Source of the DNA: Glutamicibacter ardleyensis
Lineage (GTDB): Bacteria; Actinomycetota; Actinomycetes; Actinomycetales; Micrococcaceae
Direction: 5' to 3'
Length of the DNA stretch: 64,000 nt
Assembly (NCBI RefSeq): GCF_014644555.1
Contig: NZ_BMKX01000008.1
Coordinates: forward strand, 1-64,000
Below, piece after piece: positions 1-7,832 of this stretch (the first letter of the stretch is position 1; every line of letters begins with the position of its first letter). The notes beneath the pieces were generated by a model. The model did no database searches. It was not told the origin of the DNA and worked only from the letters and a program-made list of their open reading frames with translations. The translations under genes and the position numbers were made by a program.

Positions 1-453
1 CTCCAAGACGAGTGCAGCCACAGCGATCCCTCTGATGAGTCTGACTGGGACTCCAGTTCCGAAGGTGTCGGGTACGGCAAAGGTTGGTTCCACGCTGAAA
101 GCAAACGCGGGAACGTGGAAGCCTGCAACGGTGACCTTGAAGTATCAGTGGAAGCGTGACGGCAAGACGATCACTGGTGCTACTAAGACCAGCTACAAGC
201 TTGTAGCAGCCGACGCAGGGAAGAAAATCACGGTCACCATCACCGGTTCGAAGAGCGGTTACAAGTCGGTCTCCAAGACGAGTGCAGCCACAGCGATCCC
301 TCTGATGAGTCTGACTGGGACTCCAGTTCCGAAGGTGTCGGGTACGGCAAAGGTTGGTTCCACGCTGAAAGCAAACGCGGGAACGTGGAAGCCTGCAACG
401 GTGACCTTGAAGTATCAGTGGAAGCGTGACGGCAAGACGATCACTGGTGCTAC
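1..453 (+). repeat. 270-bp direct repeat encoding Ig-like modules
   Basis: Bases 1-183 are identical to 271-453 (period 270 bp), then diverge sharply at base 184/454. The array begins before the window. Perfect nucleotide identity between neighbouring modules suggests recent duplication or gene conversion. Confidence 0.93.
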
Positions 454-574
454 AAAGACTTCTTACAAGTTAGCTAAGTCCGATAAAGGCAGAAAAGTCA
501 CTGTAACTACCACCGGTTCTAAGAGTGGTTACAAGTCGGTCTCGAAGACCAGTTTAGCGAAGCTCATAAAGTAA
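2..574 (+). CDS. C-terminal part of an Ig-like repeat surface protein (partial)
   Basis: The reading frame is open from the first base of the window, so only the last ~190 residues are seen. They consist of two ~90-residue repeats, each with the pattern VSGTAKVGSTLKANAGTW, then YQWKRDGKTITGAT and SYKL, and ending in GSKSGYKSVSKTS. This is the Ig-like/bacterial adhesin module commonly found in tandem at the C-terminus of secreted actinobacterial enzymes and cell-wall proteins. It is lysine-rich and ends in KLIK with no LPXTG signal or membrane anchor. The function of the N-terminal part cannot be judged. A terminator-like hairpin follows the stop. Confidence 0.8.
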   Translation, partial: SKTSAATAIPLMSLTGTPVPKVSGTAKVGSTLKANAGTWKPATVTLKYQWKRDGKTITGATKTSYKLVAADAGKKITVTITGSKSGYKSVSKTSAATAIPLMSLTGTPVPKVSGTAKVGSTLKANAGTWKPATVTLKYQWKRDGKTITGATKTSYKLAKSDKGRKVTVTTTGSKSGYKSVSKTSLAKLIK

Positions 575-593
575 TTCCCCACTAGTCAAAGAT

Positions 594-630
594 CAGCGCC
601 GCTGTCTCAGTTATTGAGGCGGCGGCGTTG
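594..630. terminator. Terminator-like hairpin after the Ig-repeat gene
   Basis: Arms at 594-609 and 615-630 pair with a few G-U or mismatched positions around a 5-nt loop (GTTAT). There is no clear T-run. It lies between convergent genes. Confidence 0.5.
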
Positions 631-725
631 CTACGTCCTGCACTGTTGAATACCGATAGTGAACGAAAACTCCAGGCCCCACCGAATCCAGCCTAAGGCC
701 GTGGCCCTCGGCCATATTTTGAGAG

Positions 726-1451
726 TTATTTCGACCCTAAAACAGACTGCCAACGCTTGAATATCCCGTTGATACCTCCATGCCTCGCCAACGTGTTCAA
801 GGCAAGGCGACTGGAATCTCGAAAGCCCCGAGGCCGTAGGAAAACGCGTCCGGCCGCACCCATCCGAAGTGTTGGAACGAACTTCAGAACAAAGTTCGGC
901 TGCGCGGCGCAACTCAGATCCAGATCATCATGAATCTTGGTCCCGGTTCGGCTTACCCTTCCTCGTACTCCATTCCAGAGCGCACTTCGAAACGCCATAT
1001 TGGATCCCCAAAGTGGAATAGTGGCCAGAGCAGAACCGAGCATGAAGAAATATCCCACGGCATAAAGTGCTGAGCCTATCCAGCGCGTTCCTAAGGGCAA
1101 GTCATAAAAGAAACCGGGACCCGTCAGCGCACCAGTAGTCGGATCTTCCTTGAATTGCTTATCGATTTTCTCGAGCCAATCCGTTGGGGGCCGAGAATCA
1201 GCATCACAACGCACAATGATCTCGCCAGTTGCACGGTCATATCCTGTGGCCGCTGCTGCCGGAATACCGATATTTTTCTCGGCAATGACTATGGCGCCGG
1301 CAGATCTCGCGACATCGGCGCTACCATCTGTGCACCCATTGTCCACCACGATAATCTCGTCTGCCGGTAAGGTCTGATGTGCGAGATCAGCCAGAAGGAC
1401 TTTCAAATACTCCTCATCGTTCAGCACAGGGATCACAATACTGATGCGCAT
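726..1451 (-). CDS. Family 2 glycosyltransferase
   Basis: A 241-residue GT-A fold glycosyltransferase. The N-terminus has the nucleotide-binding pattern ISIVIPVLNDEEYL, followed by VVDNGCTDGS and the metal-binding DAD (D83/D85). A central hydrophobic stretch (YAVGYFFMLGSALATIPLW) may associate with the membrane. The ATG at 1451 was chosen because it lies 2 nt beyond the stop of the upstream gene; an in-frame TTG at 1484 would overlap that gene. It is co-transcribed with the upstream membrane protein. The acceptor is unknown; a cell-envelope glycan or glycolipid role is inferred only from the family. Confidence 0.82.
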   Translation of the reverse strand: MRISIVIPVLNDEEYLKVLLADLAHQTLPADEIIVVDNGCTDGSADVARSAGAIVIAEKNIGIPAAAATGYDRATGEIIVRCDADSRPPTDWLEKIDKQFKEDPTTGALTGPGFFYDLPLGTRWIGSALYAVGYFFMLGSALATIPLWGSNMAFRSALWNGVRGRVSRTGTKIHDDLDLSCAAQPNFVLKFVPTLRMGAAGRVFLRPRGFRDSSRLALNTLARHGGINGIFKRWQSVLGSK

Positions 1452-1453
1452 AA

Positions 1454-2014
1454 TTACTGAGACTTTCTGTTCAAACTGATCCAAAACACGGTGCCAAGGA
1501 TGCCTAGAACACCGGCGAAAAAATCAGTGGTGCTGTCTAAAATCCCCACCCCAATCTCGGGGGAAACGAAGAAATAACCGCCCCATTCCCCCAACTCCCA
1601 GAGTGCCGCGGCTAACGACCCATAGGCGAGAAGCGCGAGGGCTACGTGTCGCTGTTGGACTCGGATAGCCTCGTGGGTGAGGCCTTTTCGCTGGATGAGG
1701 ATGTCATAGATCAAGGCGGTAACCACTGCCATGACGACTAAGTGCACCGCCAGATCCAACCACCAAATGGCTTGGTAGAGTCCAATCGAGCTAAATATCC
1801 CCGCGGAGATGAAGACTAGCTGACCGGTCACATCTAGCGCACGAGTTCCTGCATAGTATCGAAGCAACCAAGTGCCGCCGGAAACCAGAGCCATCGCTGA
1901 AGCGGCAGCAGGACCTGCCTTCATCCACGCCAGGGGCACCAAAAATAGCGCGGCAAATCTCAAGAGATCGCTCGCATGGAATCTAAAAGTAGCTTCGTAA
2001 GCAGAAACAGTCAC
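1454..2014 (-). CDS. Integral membrane protein, YjdF/DUF2238-like
   Basis: 186 residues with about five hydrophobic segments. The region ALWELGEWGGYFF followed by DSTTDFFAGVLGILG resembles the conserved E-x2-EW and D-x2-D-x2-A-x-LGA motifs of YjdF/DUF2238 membrane proteins. The start is GTG at 2014; its ribosome binding site is weak, and an AAAGGGG run lies about 15 nt upstream. It is immediately followed by the glycosyltransferase, implying one transcript. The family has no firmly assigned function, and the family match itself is tentative. Confidence 0.6.
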   Translation of the reverse strand: MTVSAYEATFRFHASDLLRFAALFLVPLAWMKAGPAAASAMALVSGGTWLLRYYAGTRALDVTGQLVFISAGIFSSIGLYQAIWWLDLAVHLVVMAVVTALIYDILIQRKGLTHEAIRVQQRHVALALLAYGSLAAALWELGEWGGYFFVSPEIGVGILDSTTDFFAGVLGILGTVFWISLNRKSQ

Positions 2015-2165
2015 GCTTGGTACACCGCCCCTTTCCCTGCTGTTGCACGGTGGAAGATTGTGGTGATCCTAACGCGTAGGCATCACTTGTTATCTGCGCA
2101 TTATTGCTTATCTCATTGCACCTTCCAAGGGAGTGCGCACGCGAGCAAGCAGCTAAGTTGTTTGC

Positions 2166-3305
2166 TCACCCTTGAGGTACAGACCGGCTCCAATTTGGAA
2201 CTGTATTTTTCCACTTTGCACCTTCACAGCACGTCAAGGAACATGCTCCGCTGCCTGGACTCAGCGCCATCCCACCGTTGATCACTGCGGGATCAACCTG
2301 TTCTCCTCTAACCTGCGCTACTCGTTCAACCACCAAGTCAACTAGTCCACGGACAAATGGTGCAGAAGTCCCCACGCTGTCTGCGCGAAGAAAGGACATT
2401 CCAAGTTCTTGGGCTGTTTGTGCAGCTTCAGTGTCCAAATCGAATTTGACCTCCATATGATCAGAGACAAACCCGATAGGGACTACGAGTACACCATCTA
2501 TACCTTCGTCGGAAAGCTCACGCATACGATCGTTGATGTCAGGCTCCAACCAAGGAGTATGCGGAGAGCCCGAACGGGAACAGAAGACCAGTTCGGCATC
2601 AAGCTTTTCGCCGCCATCGAGTTCTTGTCCGATCCACCTGATCAGTTCCTCATGCTGTGCTTGGTACCCCGGGGTATAACGTTCTGAGGTGGCTTGCATC
2701 GTGGATGGGATCGAGTGGGTAACGAACAGAATCTTATGGCGTGCAGGATCCAGCTCGCCGACAATTTCCTTAAAACCTGCCAGCCCATCCCGCACGCATT
2801 TCAGCTCTGCTTCTGCGAATCCGGGGTGGTTGTAGTATTGGCGAATCTTTTCGAAAGTGATCCTCAGCCCCTCACTGTCCAGTGTGTCCACCGTTTCAGC
2901 AAAGTCTTCACGATATTGCCGGCATGACGAATAGGAGGAGTATGCCGAGGTATCAATGGCTAAGAAATTCCGCGCACCAGTGTTAGAAGCGTGCTCCCGG
3001 ATAACGTCGGTAAGGTATAGGTTCCAATTGCGATTTCCCCATAATAGCGGCGTGAGAATGCCGCGGGAGCTGAATTCGCTCTTCAGAGCCTGCAGTAATG
3101 CCTGATTTTGTTCGTTAATGGGAGACTTCCCTCCGAAAAGGTAGTAATGCTCCCCGACTTCTTCCAGACGTTCATCCGGGATTCCGCGGCCCCGGGTCAC
3201 ATTCTGCAGGAACGGAAGAACATCCTCGGGTTTTTCAGGACCTCCAAACGACATCAGCACTACGGCGTCAAAGGGCTGCAGATCAATATTTTCCATCGGT
3301 TTCAC
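2166..3305 (-). CDS. hemH: Ferrochelatase (coproporphyrin III ferrochelatase type)
   Basis: Inserts Fe(II) into the porphyrin in the last steps of haem synthesis. Actinobacterial members act on coproporphyrin III (CpfC) in the coproporphyrin-dependent route. It opens with DAVVLMSFGGPE; the catalytic-histidine region is in FVTHSIPSTM and the conserved glutamate region in PIGFVSDHMEV. The C-terminus carries the cysteines GACSLTCCEG, and another cysteine is in SSCRQYRED. These fit the [2Fe-2S] cluster known in several actinobacterial ferrochelatases. Length 379 is typical. The start is GTG 3305 or ATG 3296, not resolved. No other haem gene is nearby, so it stands alone. Confidence 0.9.
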   Translation of the reverse strand: MKPMENIDLQPFDAVVLMSFGGPEKPEDVLPFLQNVTRGRGIPDERLEEVGEHYYLFGGKSPINEQNQALLQALKSEFSSRGILTPLLWGNRNWNLYLTDVIREHASNTGARNFLAIDTSAYSSYSSCRQYREDFAETVDTLDSEGLRITFEKIRQYYNHPGFAEAELKCVRDGLAGFKEIVGELDPARHKILFVTHSIPSTMQATSERYTPGYQAQHEELIRWIGQELDGGEKLDAELVFCSRSGSPHTPWLEPDINDRMRELSDEGIDGVLVVPIGFVSDHMEVKFDLDTEAAQTAQELGMSFLRADSVGTSAPFVRGLVDLVVERVAQVRGEQVDPAVINGGMALSPGSGACSLTCCEGAKWKNTVPNWSRSVPQG

Positions 3306-4010
3306 TCACTGATTCATCGTATGATTTTGGTATTACCTGCATAAATTCCGGCGTCCGGTTACAGAAAGCAATCGCTGTCGGCAGACACAGCGATAGCATG
3401 AAACCTCCGTGCCCACCCGGATTCTCTCCGAAATTCATCATTCCCACAAAAGTATCTTACCTAGCTAACAATACGCTAAGTGAACAAAGCTGTTGCCGGC
3501 TGTCAATTCACAGGAAATTTCAACGGGCGCTAAGAAGGCTCCACTCCTACTCACATCGATTCAGTCAATAGTGTTCTCTAACCAAAGCCCTCGAAGGAAC
3601 CGCTAGGGCCACAGGGTTAAAAGGCCAAGTGCAACGCAGCACGAGCATTGCCCCCACGCCCGGTGCGCAGCAATTTATTGCCGCGAAGAACCGGTTTGAA
3701 CACGCGCATTAAGACTTTGAGACGAACCCGTCAATTCGGCTGGATCACCTTCAGACAAGTTGCCAAACAATTTTCGACCGAACGCCCGATGGGGAAAGTA
3801 CTCCTCACCAAAACTGTCGGATCATACATACAACCTCGCCCCTTCATCGTCCGACAGGGGGTTATTTGTCCCACCGATTCGGATTCAGAATAATGGTTGT
3901 TTATCTTCTTCGGCGGTGAAGAATCGGGAGTAACTTCCCCGGAATGGCGGGACATTTACGACTACCGACGGCCCCAGCTTGGATACCAAGAAACAATCCA
4001 CTTCAATGAC
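3306..4010. other. Long gene-poor intergenic region
   Basis: About 700 bp between ferrochelatase and the homoprotocatechuate operon. Open frames here (for example 3648-3893 and 3897-4088) show no recognisable protein motifs and no good ribosome binding sites. No repeat, tRNA or transposon end was found. It probably holds the divergent promoters and eroded sequence. Confidence 0.5.
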
Positions 4011-4039
4011 TTGACACCGATTGAGATTGAGAGCACACT
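4011..4039 (+). promoter_or_regulatory. Promoter of the homoprotocatechuate operon
   Basis: A perfect -35 TTGACA at 4011-4016. A 17-bp spacer gives a weak -10 CACACT at 4034-4039. Transcription would begin near 4046, inside the palindromic operator. Confidence 0.5.
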
Positions 4040-4041
4040 AG

Positions 4042-4053
4042 ATCGTATACGAT
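4042..4053. promoter_or_regulatory. GntR-type operator ATCGTATACGAT
   Basis: A perfect 12-bp palindrome with the GTATAC core bound by many FadR/VanR-subfamily GntR regulators. It sits at the predicted transcription start of an operon that encodes its own GntR regulator, so it probably mediates autoregulated repression. Confidence 0.7.
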
Positions 4054-4084
4054 TTGATGTACGACGAAAGTGGGAAAATCAAAG

Positions 4085-5587
4085 ATGAGTAATCCGATTC
4101 CGGTCAGCGAAGAAACTTTCGCGCAGGCTGGCAAGGTTCTTGCAGTTCACCTGAGCTACTCCTCGCGGGCAGCACAGCGCGGACGCACTCCTAAATTCCC
4201 GAGCTACTTCATGAAGGCTTCCAGCTCACTGGCCACCACCGGCTCAACCGTGGAACGCCCAGCTGGTACTGAACTGCTCGCCTTCGAAGGCGAAATCGCA
4301 TTGATCATCGGCAAAGCTGCCCGCCGCGTTTCGGTAGAAGAAGCCTGGAGCTACGTCGGCTCGGTCACCGCCTCCAATGACTTGGGTGTCCATGACATCA
4401 AGTACGCGGACAAGGGATCAAACATCCGCTCGAAGTCAGGCGACGGCTACACCCCGATGGGCCCTACCGCCCTGGCGGCAGCCGATCTGGATCCGGCCAA
4501 GCTGCGCGTGCAGACCTGGGTCAACGGCAAAATTGTGCAGGATGCAGATACCTCTGAGCTGCTCTTCTCCTTCGCGCAGATCGTTGCAGATCTTTCCCAG
4601 CAGATGACCCTGGAGCCAGGGGACGTCATCCTCACCGGCACCCCGGCAGGTTCTTCCGTGTTCTTCCCGGGCGACGTCGTCGAAGTTGAGGTCACCGACC
4701 TGCTTTCCGGTGCCACCACCGGGCGTTTGAAGACCACCGCGGTCGAAGGCACTTCCACCTTCGCGTCCTTCGGCAACCAGCCAAAGGTCACCGACAAGGA
4801 CAAGGAAGATGCCTACGGCGACCGCGAAACCGCCGGCATGCCGGCACTGGTCACCGGCAAGTCGGTACTCACCGACGAGGTCCGCGAACAGCTCGCTGGC
4901 GTAGCTACCGCCACCTTGTCAGCCACCTTGCGCAAGCGCGGCCTGAACAACGTGAATATCGAAGTTCCTGGCGCCACCAAGGGCATGAAGCGCGTGATCG
5001 GCACCGCCCGCACGCTGCGCTACATCCCGAACCGCGAAGATCTGTTCAAGGCTCACGGAGCGGGCTACAACATCCAGAAGCAGTCAATTGACTCTTTGAA
5101 TGACGGAGAAATCCTGGTCATGGAAGCCCGCGGGGAAACCGGCTCGGCTACCCTGGGCGACATCTTGGCACTGCGCAGCCAGCAGCTGGGTGCCGCCGGC
5201 ATCATCTCCGATGGTGGCGTGCGTGACCTTGACGCCGTCTCCGGCCTGGAGATCCCGGTCTTCTACAACGGCGCGCACCCGGCAGTTCTGGGACGCAAGC
5301 ACGTGGCCTGGGACAAGGACATCACCGTGGCTTGCGGCGGCGTCTCCGTCCAGCCGGGCGACGTCATCGTGGCGGACTCCGATGGCATCGTGGTGATCCC
5401 ACCGGCTATGGTCGCCGAGGTCGCCGCGGAAGCAATGGTCACCGAATCCAACGACGAATTCATCTTCGCCATGGTCCAGCGCGGTCACGGCATCGAGGGC
5501 TTGTTCCCGATGAACGCCGACTGGAAAACCAAGTACACCGCCTGGAAGGACGCCGGATCCCCGGATCTGGCCACCTGGGAACTGTAA
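4085..5587 (+). CDS. FAH-family isomerase fused to an RraA/HMG-aldolase-like domain
   Basis: 500 residues. Residues ~15-230 are a fumarylacetoacetate hydrolase-fold domain with metal ligands E68, E70 and D99, plus K110 and TGTPAG. In this pathway that domain is the 5-carboxymethyl-2-hydroxymuconate isomerase (HpcE/HpaG type). Residues ~255-475 are an RraA-like domain that keeps the aldolase/decarboxylase residues D359, R380 and D381 (GDILALRS, GGVRDLD). Enterobacterial HpaG has two FAH domains instead. The RraA half could therefore be the decarboxylase, or the class II aldolase cleaving 2,4-dihydroxyhept-2-ene-1,7-dioate. Start ATG 4085 is preferred over GTG 4070. It overlaps the next gene by 1 bp. 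Confidence 0.82.
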   Translation: MSNPIPVSEETFAQAGKVLAVHLSYSSRAAQRGRTPKFPSYFMKASSSLATTGSTVERPAGTELLAFEGEIALIIGKAARRVSVEEAWSYVGSVTASNDLGVHDIKYADKGSNIRSKSGDGYTPMGPTALAAADLDPAKLRVQTWVNGKIVQDADTSELLFSFAQIVADLSQQMTLEPGDVILTGTPAGSSVFFPGDVVEVEVTDLLSGATTGRLKTTAVEGTSTFASFGNQPKVTDKDKEDAYGDRETAGMPALVTGKSVLTDEVREQLAGVATATLSATLRKRGLNNVNIEVPGATKGMKRVIGTARTLRYIPNREDLFKAHGAGYNIQKQSIDSLNDGEILVMEARGETGSATLGDILALRSQQLGAAGIISDGGVRDLDAVSGLEIPVFYNGAHPAVLGRKHVAWDKDITVACGGVSVQPGDVIVADSDGIVVIPPAMVAEVAAEAMVTESNDEFIFAMVQRGHGIEGLFPMNADWKTKYTAWKDAGSPDLATWEL

Positions 5588-6246
5588 TGACTAACTCCAA
5601 ATCCGAGGTCGCCTACGCGCTGGTCTCCGAACGCATCGTCAACGGGGCGTATTCCCCCGGATACCGACTCGTTCTGGGCACCATCGCCGAGGAACTGGGC
5701 TGCTCGGTGGTCCCGGTGCGCGAGGCGATCCGGCGTTTGGAAGCCGAAGGTCTGGTGCACTTCACCCGCAATGTGGGAGCCACCGTGGCACAGGTAGATT
5801 CAACCCTCTACCTGCACACCATGCAGACCCTTGCGGTCATCGAACCGGCGGCCACCGCCCTCGCGGCCTCCGCCATGGACGAGACTTGGCTGGCCAAGGC
5901 GCAGGCATTGAACGATGCGATGCGCCAGTGCTTGGAGGACTTTGACCCGGTGGCCTTCACCGAGTTGAACAACGAGTTCCACCAGCAGCTCTACAGCCAG
6001 TGCCCTAACCCGCACATCCTGGATCTGGTCCAGCGCGGATGGCGCCGGCTCGCAGCAATGCGGGCCAGCTCCTTCACCCACATCCCGCACCGTGCCAAGC
6101 AGTCGGTGGAAGAGCACCAGCACCTACTGGAACTGATCGCCGCCCACGCCTCGACGAAAGACATCGAAGAGGCCGCCCGGACACACCGAACCAACACGCT
6201 CAACGCCTACCTGGCCCAGGCCAATATGGCACCCAGCGCCATCTAG
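5587..6246 (+). CDS. GntR-family repressor of the homoprotocatechuate operon
   Basis: 219 residues. The N-terminal winged helix has the classic pattern ERIVNGAYSPGYRLVLGTIAEELG followed by VPVREAIRRLEAEGLV. The C-terminal all-helical ligand domain is FadR/FCD type, with the metal-site pattern ELNNEFHQQLY and HRAKQSVEEHQHLLELI. The ATG overlaps the stop of the fusion gene (TAATG), so translation is coupled. The palindrome at 4042-4053 is the likely target; a pathway intermediate such as homoprotocatechuate is the likely inducer, by inference from context. Confidence 0.88.
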   Translation: MTNSKSEVAYALVSERIVNGAYSPGYRLVLGTIAEELGCSVVPVREAIRRLEAEGLVHFTRNVGATVAQVDSTLYLHTMQTLAVIEPAATALAASAMDETWLAKAQALNDAMRQCLEDFDPVAFTELNNEFHQQLYSQCPNPHILDLVQRGWRRLAAMRASSFTHIPHRAKQSVEEHQHLLELIAAHASTKDIEEAARTHRTNTLNAYLAQANMAPSAI

Positions 6247-6259
6247 ACCCCACAAATTT

Positions 6260-6289
6260 TCATCATTTGATGACTTTCATTGCTGAAAG
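6260..6289 (+). promoter_or_regulatory. Two adjacent inverted repeats between the GntR gene and hpaE
   Basis: TCATCA-TT-TGATGA at 6260-6273 is followed directly by CTTTCA-TTGC-TGAAAG at 6274-6289. They fill the 64-bp gap ahead of the hpaE ribosome binding site and could be a second operator or mutually stacked hairpins tuning downstream expression. Confidence 0.4.
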
Positions 6290-6310
6290 CCACGCGAAAG
6301 GAAAACATCC

Positions 6311-7798
6311 ATGAGCAACGTTCCGGAGAATCTCCCCACCCACCTGCAGCACTACATCGATGGCAAGTTCGTCGATTCCATCTCGGGTAAAACCTTCGAT
6401 GTGCAGGAACCGGTCAAGAACGAAAACTACGCCACCGTAGCTTCGGCTCAGCCCGAAGACGTGGACCTGGCAGTAGCCGCCGCCAACAAGGCCTTCAAGG
6501 AAGGCCCATGGTCCAAGATGTTGCCGCGTGAGCGTTCCCGCGTGCTGCACAAGATCGCCGACATCGTTGAATCCCGCGACGAAGAGCTGGCACTGCTGGA
6601 GTCCTTCGACTCCGGCCTGCCCATCACCCAGGCCAAGGGCCAGGCACGCCGCGCAGCGGAGAACTTCCGCTTCTTCGCCGACCTGATCGTTGCCCAGGTG
6701 GATAACACCTTCCGTGTTCCAGGTCGCCAGATGAACTACGTGAACCGCAAGCCAATTGGCGTCGCCGCACTGATCACCCCTTGGAACGTTCCGTTCATGC
6801 AGGAATCATGGAAGCTAGCTCCGGCCATCGCTACCGGCAACTCGGTCGTACTCAAGCCTGCCAGCTACACCCCGCTGTCGGCGGTACTGTGGCCAGAAAT
6901 CTTCCGCGAAGCAGGACTGCCAGAGGGCGTCTTCAACCTGGTCTTCGGCTCGGGCGGAGTGGCCGGCGACTACCTGGTCAAGCACCCGGACGTGCCACTG
7001 GTGTCCTTCACCGGTGACAGCTCCACCGGCGCCACCATCTCCACCGCGGCGGCCCCACAGTTCAAGGGCTTGTCCCTGGAACTGGGTGGCAAGTCCCCAG
7101 CCATCGTCTTCGCAGACGCCGACCTAGACGCAGCACTGGATGCCACCGTCTTCGGTGTGTTCTCGCTGAACGGTGAGCGTTGCACCGCCGGCTCCCGCGT
7201 GCTGGTTCAGCGCGAAATCTATGATGATTTTGTTGCTAAGTTTGCGCAGCGCGCCAAGAACATCCGCGTTGGCCTGCCAAGCGATCCAAAGACCGAGGTC
7301 GGCTCGCTGGTTCACCCGAACCACTTCGACAAGGTCATGAGCTACATCGAAATCGGCAAGAAGGAAGGCCGTTTGCTCGCCGGTGGCGGACGCGCAGAAG
7401 GCTTCGAGACGGGCAACTACGTTGCTCCGACCGTCTTCGCCGATGTTGCTCCAGAGGCACAGATCTTCCAGGACGAAATCTTCGGCCCAGTCGTAGCGAT
7501 CACCCCGTTCGACACCGATGAAGAAGCGCTGGAACTGGCCAACAACACCAAGTACGGCCTAGCCGCTTACGTGTGGACCACCAACCTGAAGCGTGCGCAC
7601 AACTTCGCACACGCCATCGATTCGGGCATGGTCTGGCTGAACTCAAACAACGTCCGTGACCTGCGCACCCCATTCGGTGGCGTGAAGGCTTCGGGTCTGG
7701 GCCGCGAGGGAGGCTACCGCTCGGTGGACTTCTACACCACCCAGCAGTCGATTCAGATCACCCTGAACGAGTCCCACTCCCCTAAGTTCGGCGTCTAA
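6311..7798 (+). CDS. hpaE: 5-carboxymethyl-2-hydroxymuconate semialdehyde dehydrogenase
   Basis: A 495-residue NAD(P)+-dependent aldehyde dehydrogenase. It has the cofactor motif ITPWNVPFMQ, general base E257 in LELGGKSP, and nucleophile C291 in NGERCTAGSR. The context (extradiol dioxygenase of the homoprotocatechuate type directly downstream, FAH isomerase upstream) assigns the semialdehyde formed by ring cleavage as substrate. The start has an AAAGG ribosome binding site. Length matches HpaE/HpcC. General aldehyde dehydrogenase activity cannot be excluded from sequence alone. Confidence 0.9.
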   Translation: MSNVPENLPTHLQHYIDGKFVDSISGKTFDVQEPVKNENYATVASAQPEDVDLAVAAANKAFKEGPWSKMLPRERSRVLHKIADIVESRDEELALLESFDSGLPITQAKGQARRAAENFRFFADLIVAQVDNTFRVPGRQMNYVNRKPIGVAALITPWNVPFMQESWKLAPAIATGNSVVLKPASYTPLSAVLWPEIFREAGLPEGVFNLVFGSGGVAGDYLVKHPDVPLVSFTGDSSTGATISTAAAPQFKGLSLELGGKSPAIVFADADLDAALDATVFGVFSLNGERCTAGSRVLVQREIYDDFVAKFAQRAKNIRVGLPSDPKTEVGSLVHPNHFDKVMSYIEIGKKEGRLLAGGGRAEGFETGNYVAPTVFADVAPEAQIFQDEIFGPVVAITPFDTDEEALELANNTKYGLAAYVWTTNLKRAHNFAHAIDSGMVWLNSNNVRDLRTPFGGVKASGLGREGGYRSVDFYTTQQSIQITLNESHSPKFGV

Positions 7799-7832
7799 CC
7801 CACCTTCTCGCTTTTGCAAAGGAGCAAACACC

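Noticed and set aside
631-912. Minus-strand ORF overlapping the glycosyltransferase C-terminus
   Set aside because: Lies in another frame of a well-supported gene, with cysteine/arginine-rich shadow composition.
3648-4088. Short open frames (3648-3893 and 3897-4088) as possible genes
   Set aside because: No ribosome binding site, no recognisable motifs, and the second runs through the operon promoter and operator.
5332-5586. N-terminal extension of the GntR regulator
   Set aside because: Arg-rich shadow of the preceding gene; the ATG at 5587 gives the standard GntR start and coupled TAATG junction.
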